This document shows positions 11,294-22,166 of a DNA stretch of 64,000 nucleotides, piece by piece; the stretch's first letter is position 1; every line of letters starts with the position of its first letter. The stretch is taken from positions 1,960,420 through 2,024,419 of the forward strand of contig NC_053119.1 in NCBI RefSeq assembly GCF_010015445.1, in the 5' to 3' direction. This DNA comes from Perca fluviatilis. Taxonomy: Eukaryota; Chordata; Actinopteri; Perciformes; Percidae. The notes under the pieces are model-generated. The model made no database searches and had not been told where the DNA came from. It was given only the letters and a program-made list of their open reading frames with translations. The translations under genes were made by a program, and so were the position numbers.

Positions 11294-12911
11294 CAGTACA
11301 GGCCAAAAGTTTGGACACAACTTCTCATTCAATGTTTTTTCTTTATTTTCATGACTATTTACATTGTAGAGTCTCACTGAAGGCATCAAAACTATGAATG
11401 AACACATATGGAATTATGTACTTAACAAAAAAGTGTGAAATAACTGAAAACATGTCTTATATTTTAGATTCCTCAAAGTAGCCACCCTTTGCTTTTTTGA
11501 TAGCGCTGCAAACCCTTGGTGTTCTCTCAATGAGCTTCATGAGGTAGTCACCTGAAATGGTTTTCACTTCACAGGTGTGCCTTTTCAGGGTTAATTAGTG
11601 GAATTGTTTCCCTTATTAATAGGGTTGGGACCATCAGTTGTGTTGTGCAGAAGTCAGGTTGATACACAGCCGACAGCCCTATTGGACAACTCTTAGAATT
11701 CATATTATGGCAAGAACCAATCAGCTACATAAAGAGAAACGAGTGGCCATCATTACTTTAACAATTGAAGGTCAGTCAGTCCGGAAAATTGCAAAAACTT
11801 TGAATGTGTCCCCAAGTGCAGTCGCAAAAACCATCAAGCACTACAACGAAACTGGCTCACATGAGGACCGCCCCAGGAAAGGAAGACCAAGAGTCACCTC
11901 TGCTGCTGAGGATAAGTTCATCCGAGTCACCAGCCTCAGAAATCACAAGTTAACAGCAGCTCAGATTAGAGACCAGATGAATGCCACACAGAGTTCTAGC
12001 AGAAGACACATCTCTAGAACAACTGTTAAGAGGAGACGTGCAAATCAGTCCTTCATGGTCAAGTAGCTGCTAGGAAACCACTGCTAAGGAGAGGCAACAA
12101 GCAGAAGAGATTAGTTTGGGCCAAGAAACACAAGGAATGGACATTAGACCAGTGGAAATCTGTGCTTTGGTCTGATGAGTCCAAATTTGAGATATTTGGT
12201 TCCAACCGCCGTGTCTTTGTGCGACGCAGAAAAGGTGAACGGATGGATTCTACATCCTGGTTCCCCCGTGAAGCATGGAGGAGGAGGTGTGATGGGGGGC
12301 TTTCATGCCTGGTTCCCACCGTGAAGCATGGAGGAGGAGGTGTGATGGTGTGGGGGGGCTTTGCTGGTGACACTGTTGGGGATTTATTCAAAATTGAAGG
12401 CATACTGAACCAGCATGGCTACCACAGCATCCTGCAGCGACATGCCATCCCATCTGGTTTGCGTTTAGTTGGACCATCATTTATTTTTCAACAGGACAAT
12501 GACCCAAACACACCTACAGGCTGTGTAAGGGCTATTTGACCAAGAAGGAGAGTGATGGAGTGCTGCGCCAGATGACCTGGCCTCCACAGTCACCGGACCT
12601 GAACCCAATCGAGATGGTTTGGGGTGAGCTGGACCGCAGAGTGAAGGCAAAAGGTCCAACAAGTGCTAAGCATCTCTGGGAACTCCTTCAAGACTGTTGG
12701 AAAACCATTTCAGGTGACTACGTCTTGAAGCTCATCAAGAGAATATAAGACATGTTTTCAGTTATTTCACACTTTTTTGTTAAGTACATAATTCCACATG
12801 TGTTCATTCACAGTTTGTATGCCTTCAGTGAGAATCTACAATGTAAATAGTCATGAAAATAAAGAAAACACATTGAATGAGAAGGTGTGTCCAAACCTTT
12901 GGCCTGTACTG
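11294..12911 (+). mobile_element. Tc1/mariner element with TA target duplication
   Basis: The ends are CAGTACAGGCCAAAAGTTTG and its complement, flanked by TA at 11292-11293 and 12912-12913. The terminal inverted repeats are long, about 170-200 bp. A degenerate transposase lies between them. A shorter internally deleted relative with the same ends is at 31753-32480. Confidence 0.95.
11707..12748 (+). pseudogene. Tc1-like transposase, frameshifted
   Basis: The frame starts MARTNQLHKEKRVAII. An N-terminal helix-turn-helix (SVRKIAKTLNVSPSAVAKTI) and the GRPR hook (RPRKGRPR) are intact. Near 12032 the frame is lost; it resumes with LWSDESKF (first catalytic Asp), FQQDNDP (second Asp) and, after another shift near 12505, SPDLNPIEMVW (third acidic residue, Glu). 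The full DDE triad is therefore visible but spread over three frames. A block of about 50 bp containing GTGAAGCATGGAGGAGGAGG is present twice (about 12256-12300 and 12308-12352), a duplication inside the catalytic region. The copy cannot encode an active enzyme as it stands. Confidence 0.92.
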
Positions 12912-13489
12912 TATATGTTTTGAATATAATGTTCAGCTTTGGCAGCTTTACCTATGTGCTAAAATATACAATGACTGAGGAAGCCTAGTGACGAGTCCAT
13001 AGCAACCAGTGTTGAATTTGTTACTTCCCAGTGTCATTTGCTGAATGGTCTCAATGTTTTATTTCATGTGAATACTAGTTTACTAGAGGAGTAACTTAGT
13101 ATTTGAAGTAATGCAGTAATGCAGGAAGTGTGCATTTAGTTTCCATGCTTATTGTGTTTCCACAACAATGTTAGTGAGTAAATCTACTGAAATGGCCACT
13201 ACACCATAACAGAGGAGTGGGATGTGTAAGATGAGAAAGCAGAGGTTAACTCATGTATGTCATGGCTGTAAAAAAAAAAAAATCAATGGGCATCTGTACA
13301 TCTTTGTCGAGCGCAAACCAGTGCAGAAGGATTCAATAAATTGTTGGGGAAGGTCATGCCTTTTTACCAAATTATGTTGGAAAGTCATAGAAAAGTGATT
13401 ACTGGCAAGTGGAGAGTCAAGTCTATTTAGACTAAAGATCCCAAAACTCCTCCAGTGGCCCCTTAAATAAATAACGAGCAGTCCCCAAT

Positions 13490-14095
13490 TACAGTAATGA
13501 TGTCAACACATAAATCAGAAAATGCACTTTAGTGATATCCCCGTAGATAAATTCAGAGTCCTCTTTATCCAAGACTGAGTAAAAATGTGGTCGATTCCAA
13601 GACAAGACCTTTCAAAAGGGGTTTTGAGACCGGTCATAAGACCACTTTTGATCACTCTTAGTCTCAAAATATTCCAACTTTTATCTCAAATGTATCGGTC
13701 GTCTCTGCTGTGCTTATTTTCTTTTGGGTCTGTACTTATTTGCAGCAGCCACAAACGATCACTAAACTAGCTGATGTTCACTTTAAATGGTTGTTTGTCC
13801 CCCCTCTAATACAACCCACAGGAGTGTTTTGCAATGGTGGCGGTTTTAAACTTGCGTTAACGCTGTGAAACGGTCTCAGTTTGGTTCGGTTTAGACACCA
13901 AAACTACTGAGTTAATTTACAGATAAAGCAGGCAACACATCCATCAAAAGTCACAATAAACTGCTTCAGGCAGACGTCTTATGTCTAACAGACTCACCTA
14001 CGAGGATCATTTTTTTCAGAAGGTCTCCTTTAGAAGCCTACAACACGTTTAAACGCAATAAAAACACTTTGTACACAAATACTCTCAGATGGCCA
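13490..14095. other. Intergenic stretch, no gene seen
   Basis: Unique AT-rich sequence without supported features. Confidence 0.45.
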
Positions 14096-14099
14096 ACAA

Positions 14100-14290
14100 C
14101 AACAGTGGTGGAGTAGCCATTTATGTGAAAAACCATGCCTGAGTCTGAGTAAAGTCCTTCATACAACTACACTGTCTTCTCATTCTTCTCAAACCTGCAA
14201 AGTCTGTTAGATGCACCGGATATAATGGATCTTATACTATCTTAGCTTGTGGAGATTTCAATTATCTATTGTCTAGAGCAGGAGAGTCAA
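14100..14290 (+). pseudogene. LINE endonuclease fragment
   Basis: Broken frames contain SGGVAIYVKNH (about 14103) and ACGDFNYL (about 14245), two hallmark blocks of the apurinic-type endonuclease domain of non-LTR retrotransposons, in the right order but too close together and with stops between. It is a short decayed remnant. Confidence 0.65.
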
Positions 14291-14299
14291 TCTCAACTT

Positions 14300-15000
14300 C
14301 ACTAAGGGCCACACTGGAAATGGAAATGTAAAATAAAGACCTAAATGTGTATTTTAGACTTTTTTTTCACCACAAGTCTGAAAGATGTTATTGAAGACAA
14401 ATAGCCCAAAATCTCCAAATTTACCAGTGAAAAAAAACAATGTTTTTGCCTGCTGTGTCTCGCCTTAAGTTTAGAAAAAGATGTGTAATGTTAGTTGACT
14501 TCCAGTCACACGCACGTGACACAAAATGTCACATATTATCTGGAAAATAGACGTCAAAAAGCTGTTTTATTTAAGGAAAAGGTTCCTTTTTGGAGATGCA
14601 TGATTTTCATTGGACCTCAATGATTATTGTTATGTGGGTAAAACTCAATATGTGATGTGTTAAAAACATGTTGGTGAAAGAGAAAGGGATCTAACATGTT
14701 TGTGATGAAAGTGATCATTTCTCATCTCGCTGTGGAAATAAGAATATTTAAAATAGTTCACTATGAACAAATCGTTGAAAACACTAACGACGTGACGTGA
14801 CGAATAATTACAGGAACCCTGAGCACAATATGAAAAAGCAATATGTAAAATGGTTGTGAAGAAAGTGTCAGGTTGATGAGGAAAAGCTGTCAGGACGGCG
14901 GAGCTTTGAACTTGATCAGAGACATCGTTTAAACAAAGAACAAAAGAAGAAGAAAGCTACCAGAGAGCGCCCAACACAGAGACACTCGCCAGCGTTAACG
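14300..15000. other. Intergenic stretch, no gene seen
   Basis: AT-rich unique sequence. No feature could be supported. Confidence 0.45.
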
Positions 15001-15458
15001 CCATGAATAAAGATGATTCTGCCTCTGCACACACACCTCCTCAGCCTGAGTGATGACCAGCGCCGGGACGCTGCCTCCTGCCTCCTGATTGGCTGGTGTC
15101 TGGCCTTGGTCCTGGTCGGGGCCGGTGTGTCCGTGATGCTCGTTTCGGTCCAGATCCTGGTGGAAAACTTGGTGTAAACAGACAGGAGGAATCACACTTT
15201 ACAATCCAAACATCATGAAGAGAAAGAGACTCTAGAAGCATCGGCCATTTTCCCAGGGCTTCAGCCCCAAATGTAGTTTTAAATGTAGGCAACAAAAAGT
15301 TAAGGTGTGCAATAATATTGCTACATTTTGTTTGAAGTTCCCGTGACGCCGACGTGATGTTTACAGTCCATGGTTCAGGCTCAAACACACGGAGCCTGTG
15401 CGTCGCTTCTCTGTAAAAATAGAGATGAAGTTCTAGAATAGCCCCTGTCAAGGTTACT

Positions 15459-15952
15459 GTGATAGGGAACGGTTTCTGTGATAGGGAACGGTTTCTCTGA
15501 TAGGGAACGGTTTCTGTGATAGGGAACGGTTTCTGTGATAGGGAACGGTTTCTCTGATAGGGAACGGTTTCTGTCATAGGGAACGGTTTCTGTGATAGGG
15601 AACGGTTTCTCTGATAGGGAACGGTTTCTCTGATAGGGAACGGTTTCTCTGATAGGGAACGGTTTCTGCGATAGGGAACGGTTTCTGTGATAGGGAACGG
15701 TTTCTCTGATAGGGAACGGTTTCTCTGACAGGGAACGGTTTCTCTGACAGGGAACGGTTTCTGCAATAGGGAACGGTTTCTCTGATAGGGAACGGTTTCT
15801 GTGATAGGGAACGGTTTCTCTGATAGGGAACGGTTTCTGCGATAGGGAACGGTTTCTTTGATAGGGAAGGGTTTCTGTGAAAGGTTTCTCTGATAGGGGA
15901 TGCTTTCTGTCATAGGGGAACGGTTTCTGTGACAGAACGGTTTCCAACACTG
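15459..15952. repeat. 18-bp minisatellite, about 25 copies
   Basis: The unit is GATAGGGAACGGTTTCTG with single-base variants at TGTG/TCTG/TGCG and decayed units after about 15865. A unit length divisible by 3 keeps minus-strand frames open (repeating RNRSLSQKPFPITETVPY), giving a spurious open frame of about 300 codons. Confidence 0.95.
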
Positions 15953-15959
15953 CTGATCC

Positions 15960-16300
15960 ATGTGTGCTGATCGACTTGGGAAAGATCCTCACCTGAAGCA
16001 CTTCCTGCTGGATTCTGGTCCACTTCCTGTTCCTCCGAGCGGGCATGAGGTGGATCTGGATCACGTTTTTGATGCTCAGCTTCATCTTTATTCAGACCCT
16101 GAACCTGGTATGGACTGGATTGAAGACTCTGCTGCTCCAGTCTGAGACTCTCTGGATCCTGTCTGAGACTCTCAGGATCCTCTCTGTTTCTCTCTGGATC
16201 ATGGTCCAGGTTCATTGTTTCCTTTCTGTCAGAGAGTTCAGCTCTGAAACGAGACGCACAGATACTCAGTGTCACATATATCTGGAGCGTTATTTATCCT
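15960..16300. other. Unclassified unique segment with minus-strand open frames
   Basis: Minus-strand reading gives a hydrophilic frame (DPESLRQDPESLRLEQQS and onward) with an acceptor-like CCATACCAG and a donor-like CTTCAG|GTGAGG. This might be an exon, but another frame is equally open and there is no family resemblance. Confidence 0.2.
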
Positions 16301-16685
16301 GACATGGATTCCTGAGATCGTCATTTCATAGGATACCAACATCTTCACTCTAGCTTTAAAACAGAGACCGTTAAAAGATCTGGCTCAGGACTTGAATCAA
16401 TATCGGAGCATTCAAATGGAAATCCACTTGAATCGGAAAATTGATTATTTGAACCCAGCCCTAAATATTTGTTGCAGCATTGCTTGAGGAGCCTGAGAAC
16501 AACGGCTGCTTCTCTGGGACGGTTATAAAAAAAAAAAAAAAAAAAAAGATTCATATGTTTCTGTCCACTTTGAATGAAGTGTGTTTTATGATGATAAAAT
16601 TAGTGATTATTTACATGGAGTCTGGTGGAGTTTGATGATGGTGATTTTGGGGCTATTTCATGTTAAACTAAAACAATCTTACTCT

Positions 16686-17035
16686 TTAACCCTTGTGTAG
16701 TCTTCCCGTCAACCATGACATTGAATTCATGTAACATTTTATCAAATTTTTTGTTAAAATATTTTTTGAATTATTTTTACTAATAGTTAAGATCAAAGGA
16801 TGTTGAGTGAATCACAGACTGGTTTATGTCAAAGTTTAGTCAGGATACAGTTTTAAAACCGTTTAAACATAGTAATCATTTATTTTATGTTCAAATATCG
16901 TTGTATGGAACCAATACAACGTACCTGCATGCATCCATGTTATTTTTGGGCATTTTGGTTCAAAGAAACCCGTATTTCTGATATAAAAACTTTTAAAACT
17001 GGTCAAATTTGACCCAAGGACAACACAAGAGTTAA
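16686..17035. mobile_element. MITE of the TTAACCC...GGGTTAA family, copy 1
   Basis: The left end TTAACCCTTGTGTAGTCTTC pairs with the right end GGACAACACAAGAGTTAA. An internal GGTCAAATTTGACCC palindrome is present near the right end. Related copies lie at 36756, 38034, 39714 and 48436. Confidence 0.8.
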
Positions 17036-17239
17036 CAAAAAGGATCTTGCTCTTTAACAAAAAGGATGTTACTCTGCTGCAGCTCTGCAATCATCTCTTT
17101 CAGAGAAACGTTTCCTTTGTTCAACACATTTGAATCTCTGATATTGTCTTTTTATCCAGTGTATGACAGGTAACACTAAGTGTAAAACGTCCTGCGGCAG
17201 TTTTCAACTCTATATGAACGTGCACTGGGTCTCATCTGA

Positions 17240-18060
17240 AGCAGTTATATCCGCTCTGTGAAGTCTCCGCACTTCACAGCAACATTTCCAGCATTAATAG
17301 AGAAATCCCACGGGTGGTAATTATGTTTGAGCACAGATAACAAGGATTGCATTTCATACTTGGATAATAACTATTAAAAAGGAGTGTTTTCCAATTAATT
17401 AAACACACTGTCTTTAAGTAACCTCTGGACATTTGGCCCGCGGGCTAAGCTAATTTATGAGCTGCGGAGGAGGAAACAAACGAGTGCTCCTTTCATGTGA
17501 AAAACCTTCACAAAAGAGTCGCCACCGCGGAGAATACGAGGAGAACATTTCCCTGAATATTCAACTTTGTACATGCAAATTGTTAACATAACTTTTTGAT
17601 ATGATAAAAGCGCGTTACGGTGTCGTCTCGGGCCCCCCCGGGGATGGTAGGGGGGTCTCGTCTCAGCGATGATGAAAGAGGCGTTGGAGCTTTTCCGCGC
17701 CATTACTCAGTACTGTATTTAAGGAGACGCCTCTGGAGTATCATCACCAGCAGAGGGGAATAAGAGGTGTGTTCACCTCCGCCCGCTGCCGCGCAGAGCT
17801 TTAATGAAAGATGCTTAAAAAAGCATGAAAATGCCATCCCATAATCTGCTGGACCCATCTGTAGAGGAGCAGCTTAAGAGCCGGCGGTGCAGCCATGCTC
17901 GTGATGTGCTTAGAGACTCCTTAAGGAGAATGTTTCCACATTACTCCGGCTTCATTACGCCAAATCAATATTCAGTTAGCAGCGCGGGTTACAGACTCCG
18001 CCGGGAATCAAACCTCACAACTGCTCCGGGAAAATGAGAGCCGTTTGAATTTGATGTTTC
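17240..18060. promoter_or_regulatory. Candidate conserved noncoding block upstream of irx5
   Basis: About 800 bp of non-repetitive DNA of even composition contains many homeodomain-type cores (CCAATTAATTAAAC, AATAACTATTAAA), an octamer-like site ATGCAAAT (about 17573) and CG-rich words. A 70-codon frame at 17825-18037 has no splice or family support. The block is 3.3 kb upstream of the irx5 start. Iroquois loci are known for dense distal regulatory elements, so enhancer function is plausible but untested. Confidence 0.35.
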
Positions 18061-18274
18061 TTTTACAGAGAGAAACTGTCAGCTGGGGCCTTCAGCGAGC
18101 AACATGACAGTTTATTGAATTCAATTCAGACTACGTTATTTATCCCTAAAGGGCAATTCAATTTTGCAGTCAACCAGTCACACAGAACAACAAACAGAGC
18201 AGAATAAACATCCCAATCATTCAATCAACCAACATGTCAGTAGCAGCAGGTCAATGAATGGGAAACCAGGCAAA

Positions 18275-18402
<128 letters not shown>

Positions 18403-18689
18403 GCCAAATATAAGATTAATTATATAAATATACAACCATAATCAAATTTAAGTGAAGTCATAAATACATAATTCAAAGCATTATGCTTCCCCAGAATTAA
18501 AAGCTCTGGATGCATCAAAGAGAATCTACAAGAAAGAACATGGCCAGAATTACCCATGATTCTCTTTGTTTTTAATGATGCCTGAATGAATATTCTTAGC
18601 TTTTTGTCTTCAAGTTTTTATTGTGTTGTTATTGTTGGAGCTTGTATTGCAAGACTAATGTTTGTGTCTACTGACAATACAGTGCCATC

Positions 18690-18745
18690 TATTTATCTAT
18701 CCATCTATCTATCTATCTATCTACTCATACATCTATCTATCTATC
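18690..18745. repeat. (TATC)n microsatellite
   Basis: Imperfect ATCT/CTAT tetranucleotide run of about 55 bp. Confidence 0.9.
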
Positions 18746-18751
18746 AGCCCA

Positions 18752-18872
18752 CCCACTCTGACATCTCTCCATTAGTGCATGAATAGGTCCTGAGCATGTG
18801 TGTGTGTATGTGTGTGTGTTTCAGGCCTGTGCGTAGTGTAAATTGTAATTTACAATAAAAAAGTATAAGTAT
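18752..18872 (+). mobile_element. 5'-truncated SINE, 3' end only
   Basis: The segment from CCCACTCTGACATCTCTCCA through TGCATGAATAGGTCCTGAGC to TAAATTGTAATTTAC matches the 3' half of the full-length SINE on the minus strand at 45028-45394. The tRNA head is missing, as expected for an incomplete reverse transcription product. Confidence 0.8.
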
Positions 18873-19963
18873 AATTAGTTGTCATCACACCATTGAACAA
18901 TGATAATGTACAGCCATGCCCAGATTCTTCCCCTGAAGGAGAGACAGTAGGGCAGTGGCATCAGGTAGCTGCCTTCTTGAGAAGTCCTGCAGCTGTCTGT
19001 GTTAAAGGCAAGGGCGTAACTTTGGGTTCAACATTGGCAGGGGGGGGGAGTGGGATGAAAACTCAAAAAAATTGACTAAAACACTGAGAAAAGCAACAAA
19101 AATGTCAGAAAAATGATCGATTTCCCCCCCCCAAAAAAGACAAAGCGGCAAAAATGTAATGAAAAAGATTTGAAAAAGGCTACTAAAACATCGAAAAATA
19201 TCTGATTTTTTCTAAAAATATTAGAACATTTTGTCTGCAGAACTTGTTTTGAAGTTTTCTTAAGCATCACAGTAATCCAGTGATTGTTGACATTCCTGTT
19301 TACATCCCCAAAGCATTATGGGAACTGTAGTTACAAACCTTAGGAGGTAAGTGAAAGAATAATAACAGAAGTGATATCAGGGTGTAAACAACTAATCAAC
19401 AGAGAATGAAACAGATTGCTGGCTGCAGAAACAACCAGTAAATGAGAGGATGTGTTCAGACAGGTTCAGCCTTAAATAGCTGCAGGACAGTTCAGTAATT
19501 AGGATCAACGGATATCCATCAGCAAAGCTTTTACCTGCAGACCTGGAGGACTCGTGCAGCCTCTGTTCCTCTGTTCACCCGGAGCAGAGACAACTCAGAG
19601 ACTTCCCCATCAACAGACCGGAGAGACAACGGATTTCTGCTGCTCCCTCATCTGTGACCAAGGCTGACGGGACTCTCACTCGTCAGTCTTCTTCAGACGC
19701 TCCGATGCTAATTATAGGACAAACAAATCAGATTAGACTGTGGTAGAGTGAGCCGAGCTTAGACACACTCTGACCCCTGTTAACCCCACACGCTCTGTCT
19801 GTGCATCATTGTCTTTAAATTATTTCAAAAATACTACATGGAACACGAGTGTTTGTCCACCAAATGAAAGTCTGAATCACCAGCGTAGTAACTCACTGAG
19901 TCTGACTGTGATGTAGACGCAGCACATGTGGACAAACTGTTCTGTCAGTGAAGGGAACTTAAT
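18873..19963. other. Intergenic stretch, no gene seen
   Basis: Unique sequence. Positions about 19075-19260 share poly-A-broken GACAAAAATGTC-type words with other degenerate repeats of the window. No exon is supported. Confidence 0.45.
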
Positions 19964-20385
19964 GGACCTTTTACACAGCAGACATGTTGACTTGTCATAG
20001 TAGGAAAAGAACAGCTGAGATTGATCACCTTAACGATGGCTCAGTTCCATCAAGTGCCCCAGTAAGATATTTCAGTGAGTCAGCATGTACAATACCAGGG
20101 TCTCTCCTAAGTGGAATGCAGCCATCAGTAATGGTTTAATACCAGGACCTCTCCTAAGTGGAATGCAGCCATCAGTAATGGTTTAATACCAGGACCTCTC
20201 CTAAGTGGAATGCAGCCATCAGTAATGGTTTAATACCAGGACCTCTCCTAAGTGGAATGCAGCCATCAGTAATGGTTTAATACCAGGACCTCTCCTAAGT
20301 GGAATGCAGCCATCAGTAATGGTTTTGAATACACCTGTGCTTTTCCTGCCATGACATGTCAACATATCTTCCATGAAAAAGGTCT
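19964..20385. mobile_element. MITE with internal fivefold 47-bp amplification, copy 1
   Basis: The ends GGACCTTTTACACAGCAGAC and GAAAAAGGTCT are imperfect inverted repeats of about 45 bp, continuing through ATGTTGACTTGTCAT and the TAGTAGGAAAAG / CTTTTCCTGCCA words. Inside, a 47-bp unit starting ACCAGGACCTCTCCTAAGTG occurs five times in tandem (about 20092-20330). The relative at 56785-56987 has the unit once. Confidence 0.88.
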
Positions 20386-20990
20386 ATATTGGAATAGCCG
20401 ACTGTGTGCACTGAGGGAGCCATACATATTTCACTTTTAATAAGACTCTTAATCTAATCTAATCTAAAGCAAACCAGAAATGTGATCACTTTAGTCTTAA
20501 AGTCTGAGTCTAAGTCTTAGATTAAGGTCTGAAATTGAGTCTAATGCCTACTGTACACTACTAGAAGACTTAGAAAAGACTGAAGTCTGACACCATCTCA
20601 CATCTACCGCTAAATACTGTCATCATAATGTAAAGACTGGAGATCTTGCAGGGTCACACTTTGCAAACTTTAACCAAGCTAGCTAGACTTTAGTATTTTC
20701 AAAGTATTCTATCGTAGTGTACACTATGATGGTCCAGACTCCAGACTCTCAGGATTTCATTCAGATATTAGTCGGAGACAGAGGAATCGTTTGGTGTCTG
20801 AACCCCTGCCCACTTTTAGATGTATTGATTGTGGAGGACAGGCCTGTAGGGGGACAGGCCTGTAGGGGGCGCTGTGATCAGCAAACATCATTCATATTAA
20901 TGTGTTGTGTTTGGTGTTTCAGCTGCTGTTTGATCAGGTGAAATTGATGTAAACTCATTATTGGACGATTATTCATTTTGTATACTAACA
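20386..20990. other. Intergenic stretch upstream of irx5, no gene seen
   Basis: Unique sequence with a short direct duplication GACAGGCCTGTAGGGGG at about 20838-20871. No coding feature. Confidence 0.45.
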
Positions 20991-20997
20991 CTCTCAA

Positions 20998-21067
20998 GTC
21001 TCTCTCTCTCTCTCCCTCCCTCCTTGTCTGTCTGTCTCTACCTCCCTCTCTCTCTGTCTCCCTCCCT

Positions 21068-21098
<31 letters not shown>

Positions 21099-21260
21099 CC
21101 CCGTCTCCCTCCCTCTCCCTCTCAGTGTTGAGTCTCTCAGCAGCAGCGGAAGATGAAAACTTGCAGTAGAAACACAAACTAAACTGATGCTCCTTGACTC
21201 TCCTCCGTTTTTAAACCTCCTCTTCCCTCCTCCTCTTCCTCCTCCTCCTCCTCCTCCTCC
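20998..21260. repeat. Pyrimidine-rich tracts at the irx5 5' flank
   Basis: (TC)n and (TCC)n runs at about 20998-21125 and 21220-21260 lie just upstream of or within the irx5 5' untranslated region. GA/CT tracts are common at vertebrate developmental promoters, but a promoter role is inference. No TATA box is evident. Confidence 0.8.
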
Positions 21261-21306
21261 TCTCTTCCCTCTGCTGTCTCGGGGAACCGCGCGCTTTGGC
21301 TCTCCG

Positions 21307-21312
21307 ATGTGA
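21307..21312 (+). promoter_or_regulatory. Start-stop upstream reading frame in the presumed irx5 leader
   Basis: ATG is followed directly by TGA, 44 nt before the irx5 initiation codon. If the transcript includes it, this minimal start-stop element could stall scanning ribosomes. The transcription start is not known from the sequence. Confidence 0.3.
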
Positions 21313-21355
21313 GGTGTTGGCCCGTGCGTAATAGTCGGGCTCCGTGCGCGCCGCC

Positions 21356-21595
21356 ATGGCTTATCCTCCTCAGGGTTTCCTGTTCCAGCCGTCCATGTCT
21401 CTGGCTCTGCACTCCTGTCCGTCCTTCGGCTCCGGACTCCTCCTGGGACCGAGGACGGAGGAGCTGGGCCGCTCCTCTTCGGGCTCAGCCTTCGCTCCGT
21501 ACTCGGGATCAGCGAACTCTCCCGGTTTCAGCTCGCAGCTCCCGTACGGCGGGGAGCCCCGGGCCGCCGCCGCCGCCGCGCTCGGCTCCTTTGTG
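21356..21595 (+). CDS. irx5: irx5 exon 1, coding part
   Basis: Encodes residues 1-80. The start sits in an ideal context (GCCGCCATGG), and no upstream in-frame ATG is present. The donor is TTTGTG|GTGAGT, phase 0. The segment ends with a poly-Ala run and GSFV, matching the usual IRX exon 1 boundary. Confidence 0.93.
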
Positions 21596-22126
21596 GTGAG
21601 TGTCCGCAGCGGAGCGGCTTGATTTACAGACTATATCACATTTATGAAACAGGGTTCCGGATTAACTTTGTGTCCAGCATGCAGCCAGAGAGTTAGTGAA
21701 TGTTGTCTGTCTGCATTGAGGCAGATTTCAAACCATCTGCGTTGGCTGGAAAGCCTTTTGGGTTAACTTCTGTTGTTCTAAATTCAGCGTTCAAAATGAA
21801 CTTTCTGTCCACCAGCCGATAATGGATGTTTAAATGTTATCAGACAATCGACAGATTAAGATCAAGATTTTTTAAATATATTTTACGACAACGTAGACTG
21901 TACAACACAGAGTCAGATTACAAACACAAAAACAGAACAACACAGAAAATACAATCATAAGAAACATAGAAATATTATAAAACATCCTGAATAGGAACAT
22001 GATTTGATCCATAAGTTAGAATAATGCTGATGCTTGTAAAGCAGTTACAAGTAGAAGTTTGCAGGTTTCAAACCAGATTTCTAAACTGTCCAAGAGGCAC
22101 AAGTGAGATGATTTTGAAGCAAGCGT

Positions 22127-22166
<40 letters not shown>

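Larger units (their letters stand above)
9759..13486. mobile_element. DNA transposon copy A, split by nested insertions
   Basis: The left end (GGGGCGTTCGGTATTTATGG) and right end (GGCCCCTTAAATAAATAACG...CAGTCCCC) are imperfect inverted repeats. Both arms are homologous to the shorter copy at 33178-34396: left arm 9759-9940 versus 33178-33355, right arm about 13172-13486 versus 34098-34396. Copy A is interrupted by two other DNA elements, at 10004-10989 and 11294-12911. No transposase of its own is recognisable. Confidence 0.7.

Noticed and set aside
15028..15155. Possible minus-strand exon (DLDRNEHHGHTGPD...) between CCACCAG and GTGTGTG
   Set aside because: The donor is weak, the acceptor lacks a pyrimidine tract, and the peptide resembles nothing I know; no phase-compatible neighbour.
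15041..15961. 306-codon minus-strand open frame
   Set aside because: Most of it is the 18-bp minisatellite read in a register that lacks stops; no domain and no splice support.
17825..18037. 70-codon frame in the putative regulatory block
   Set aside because: No splice signals or family resemblance; length is within chance expectation.
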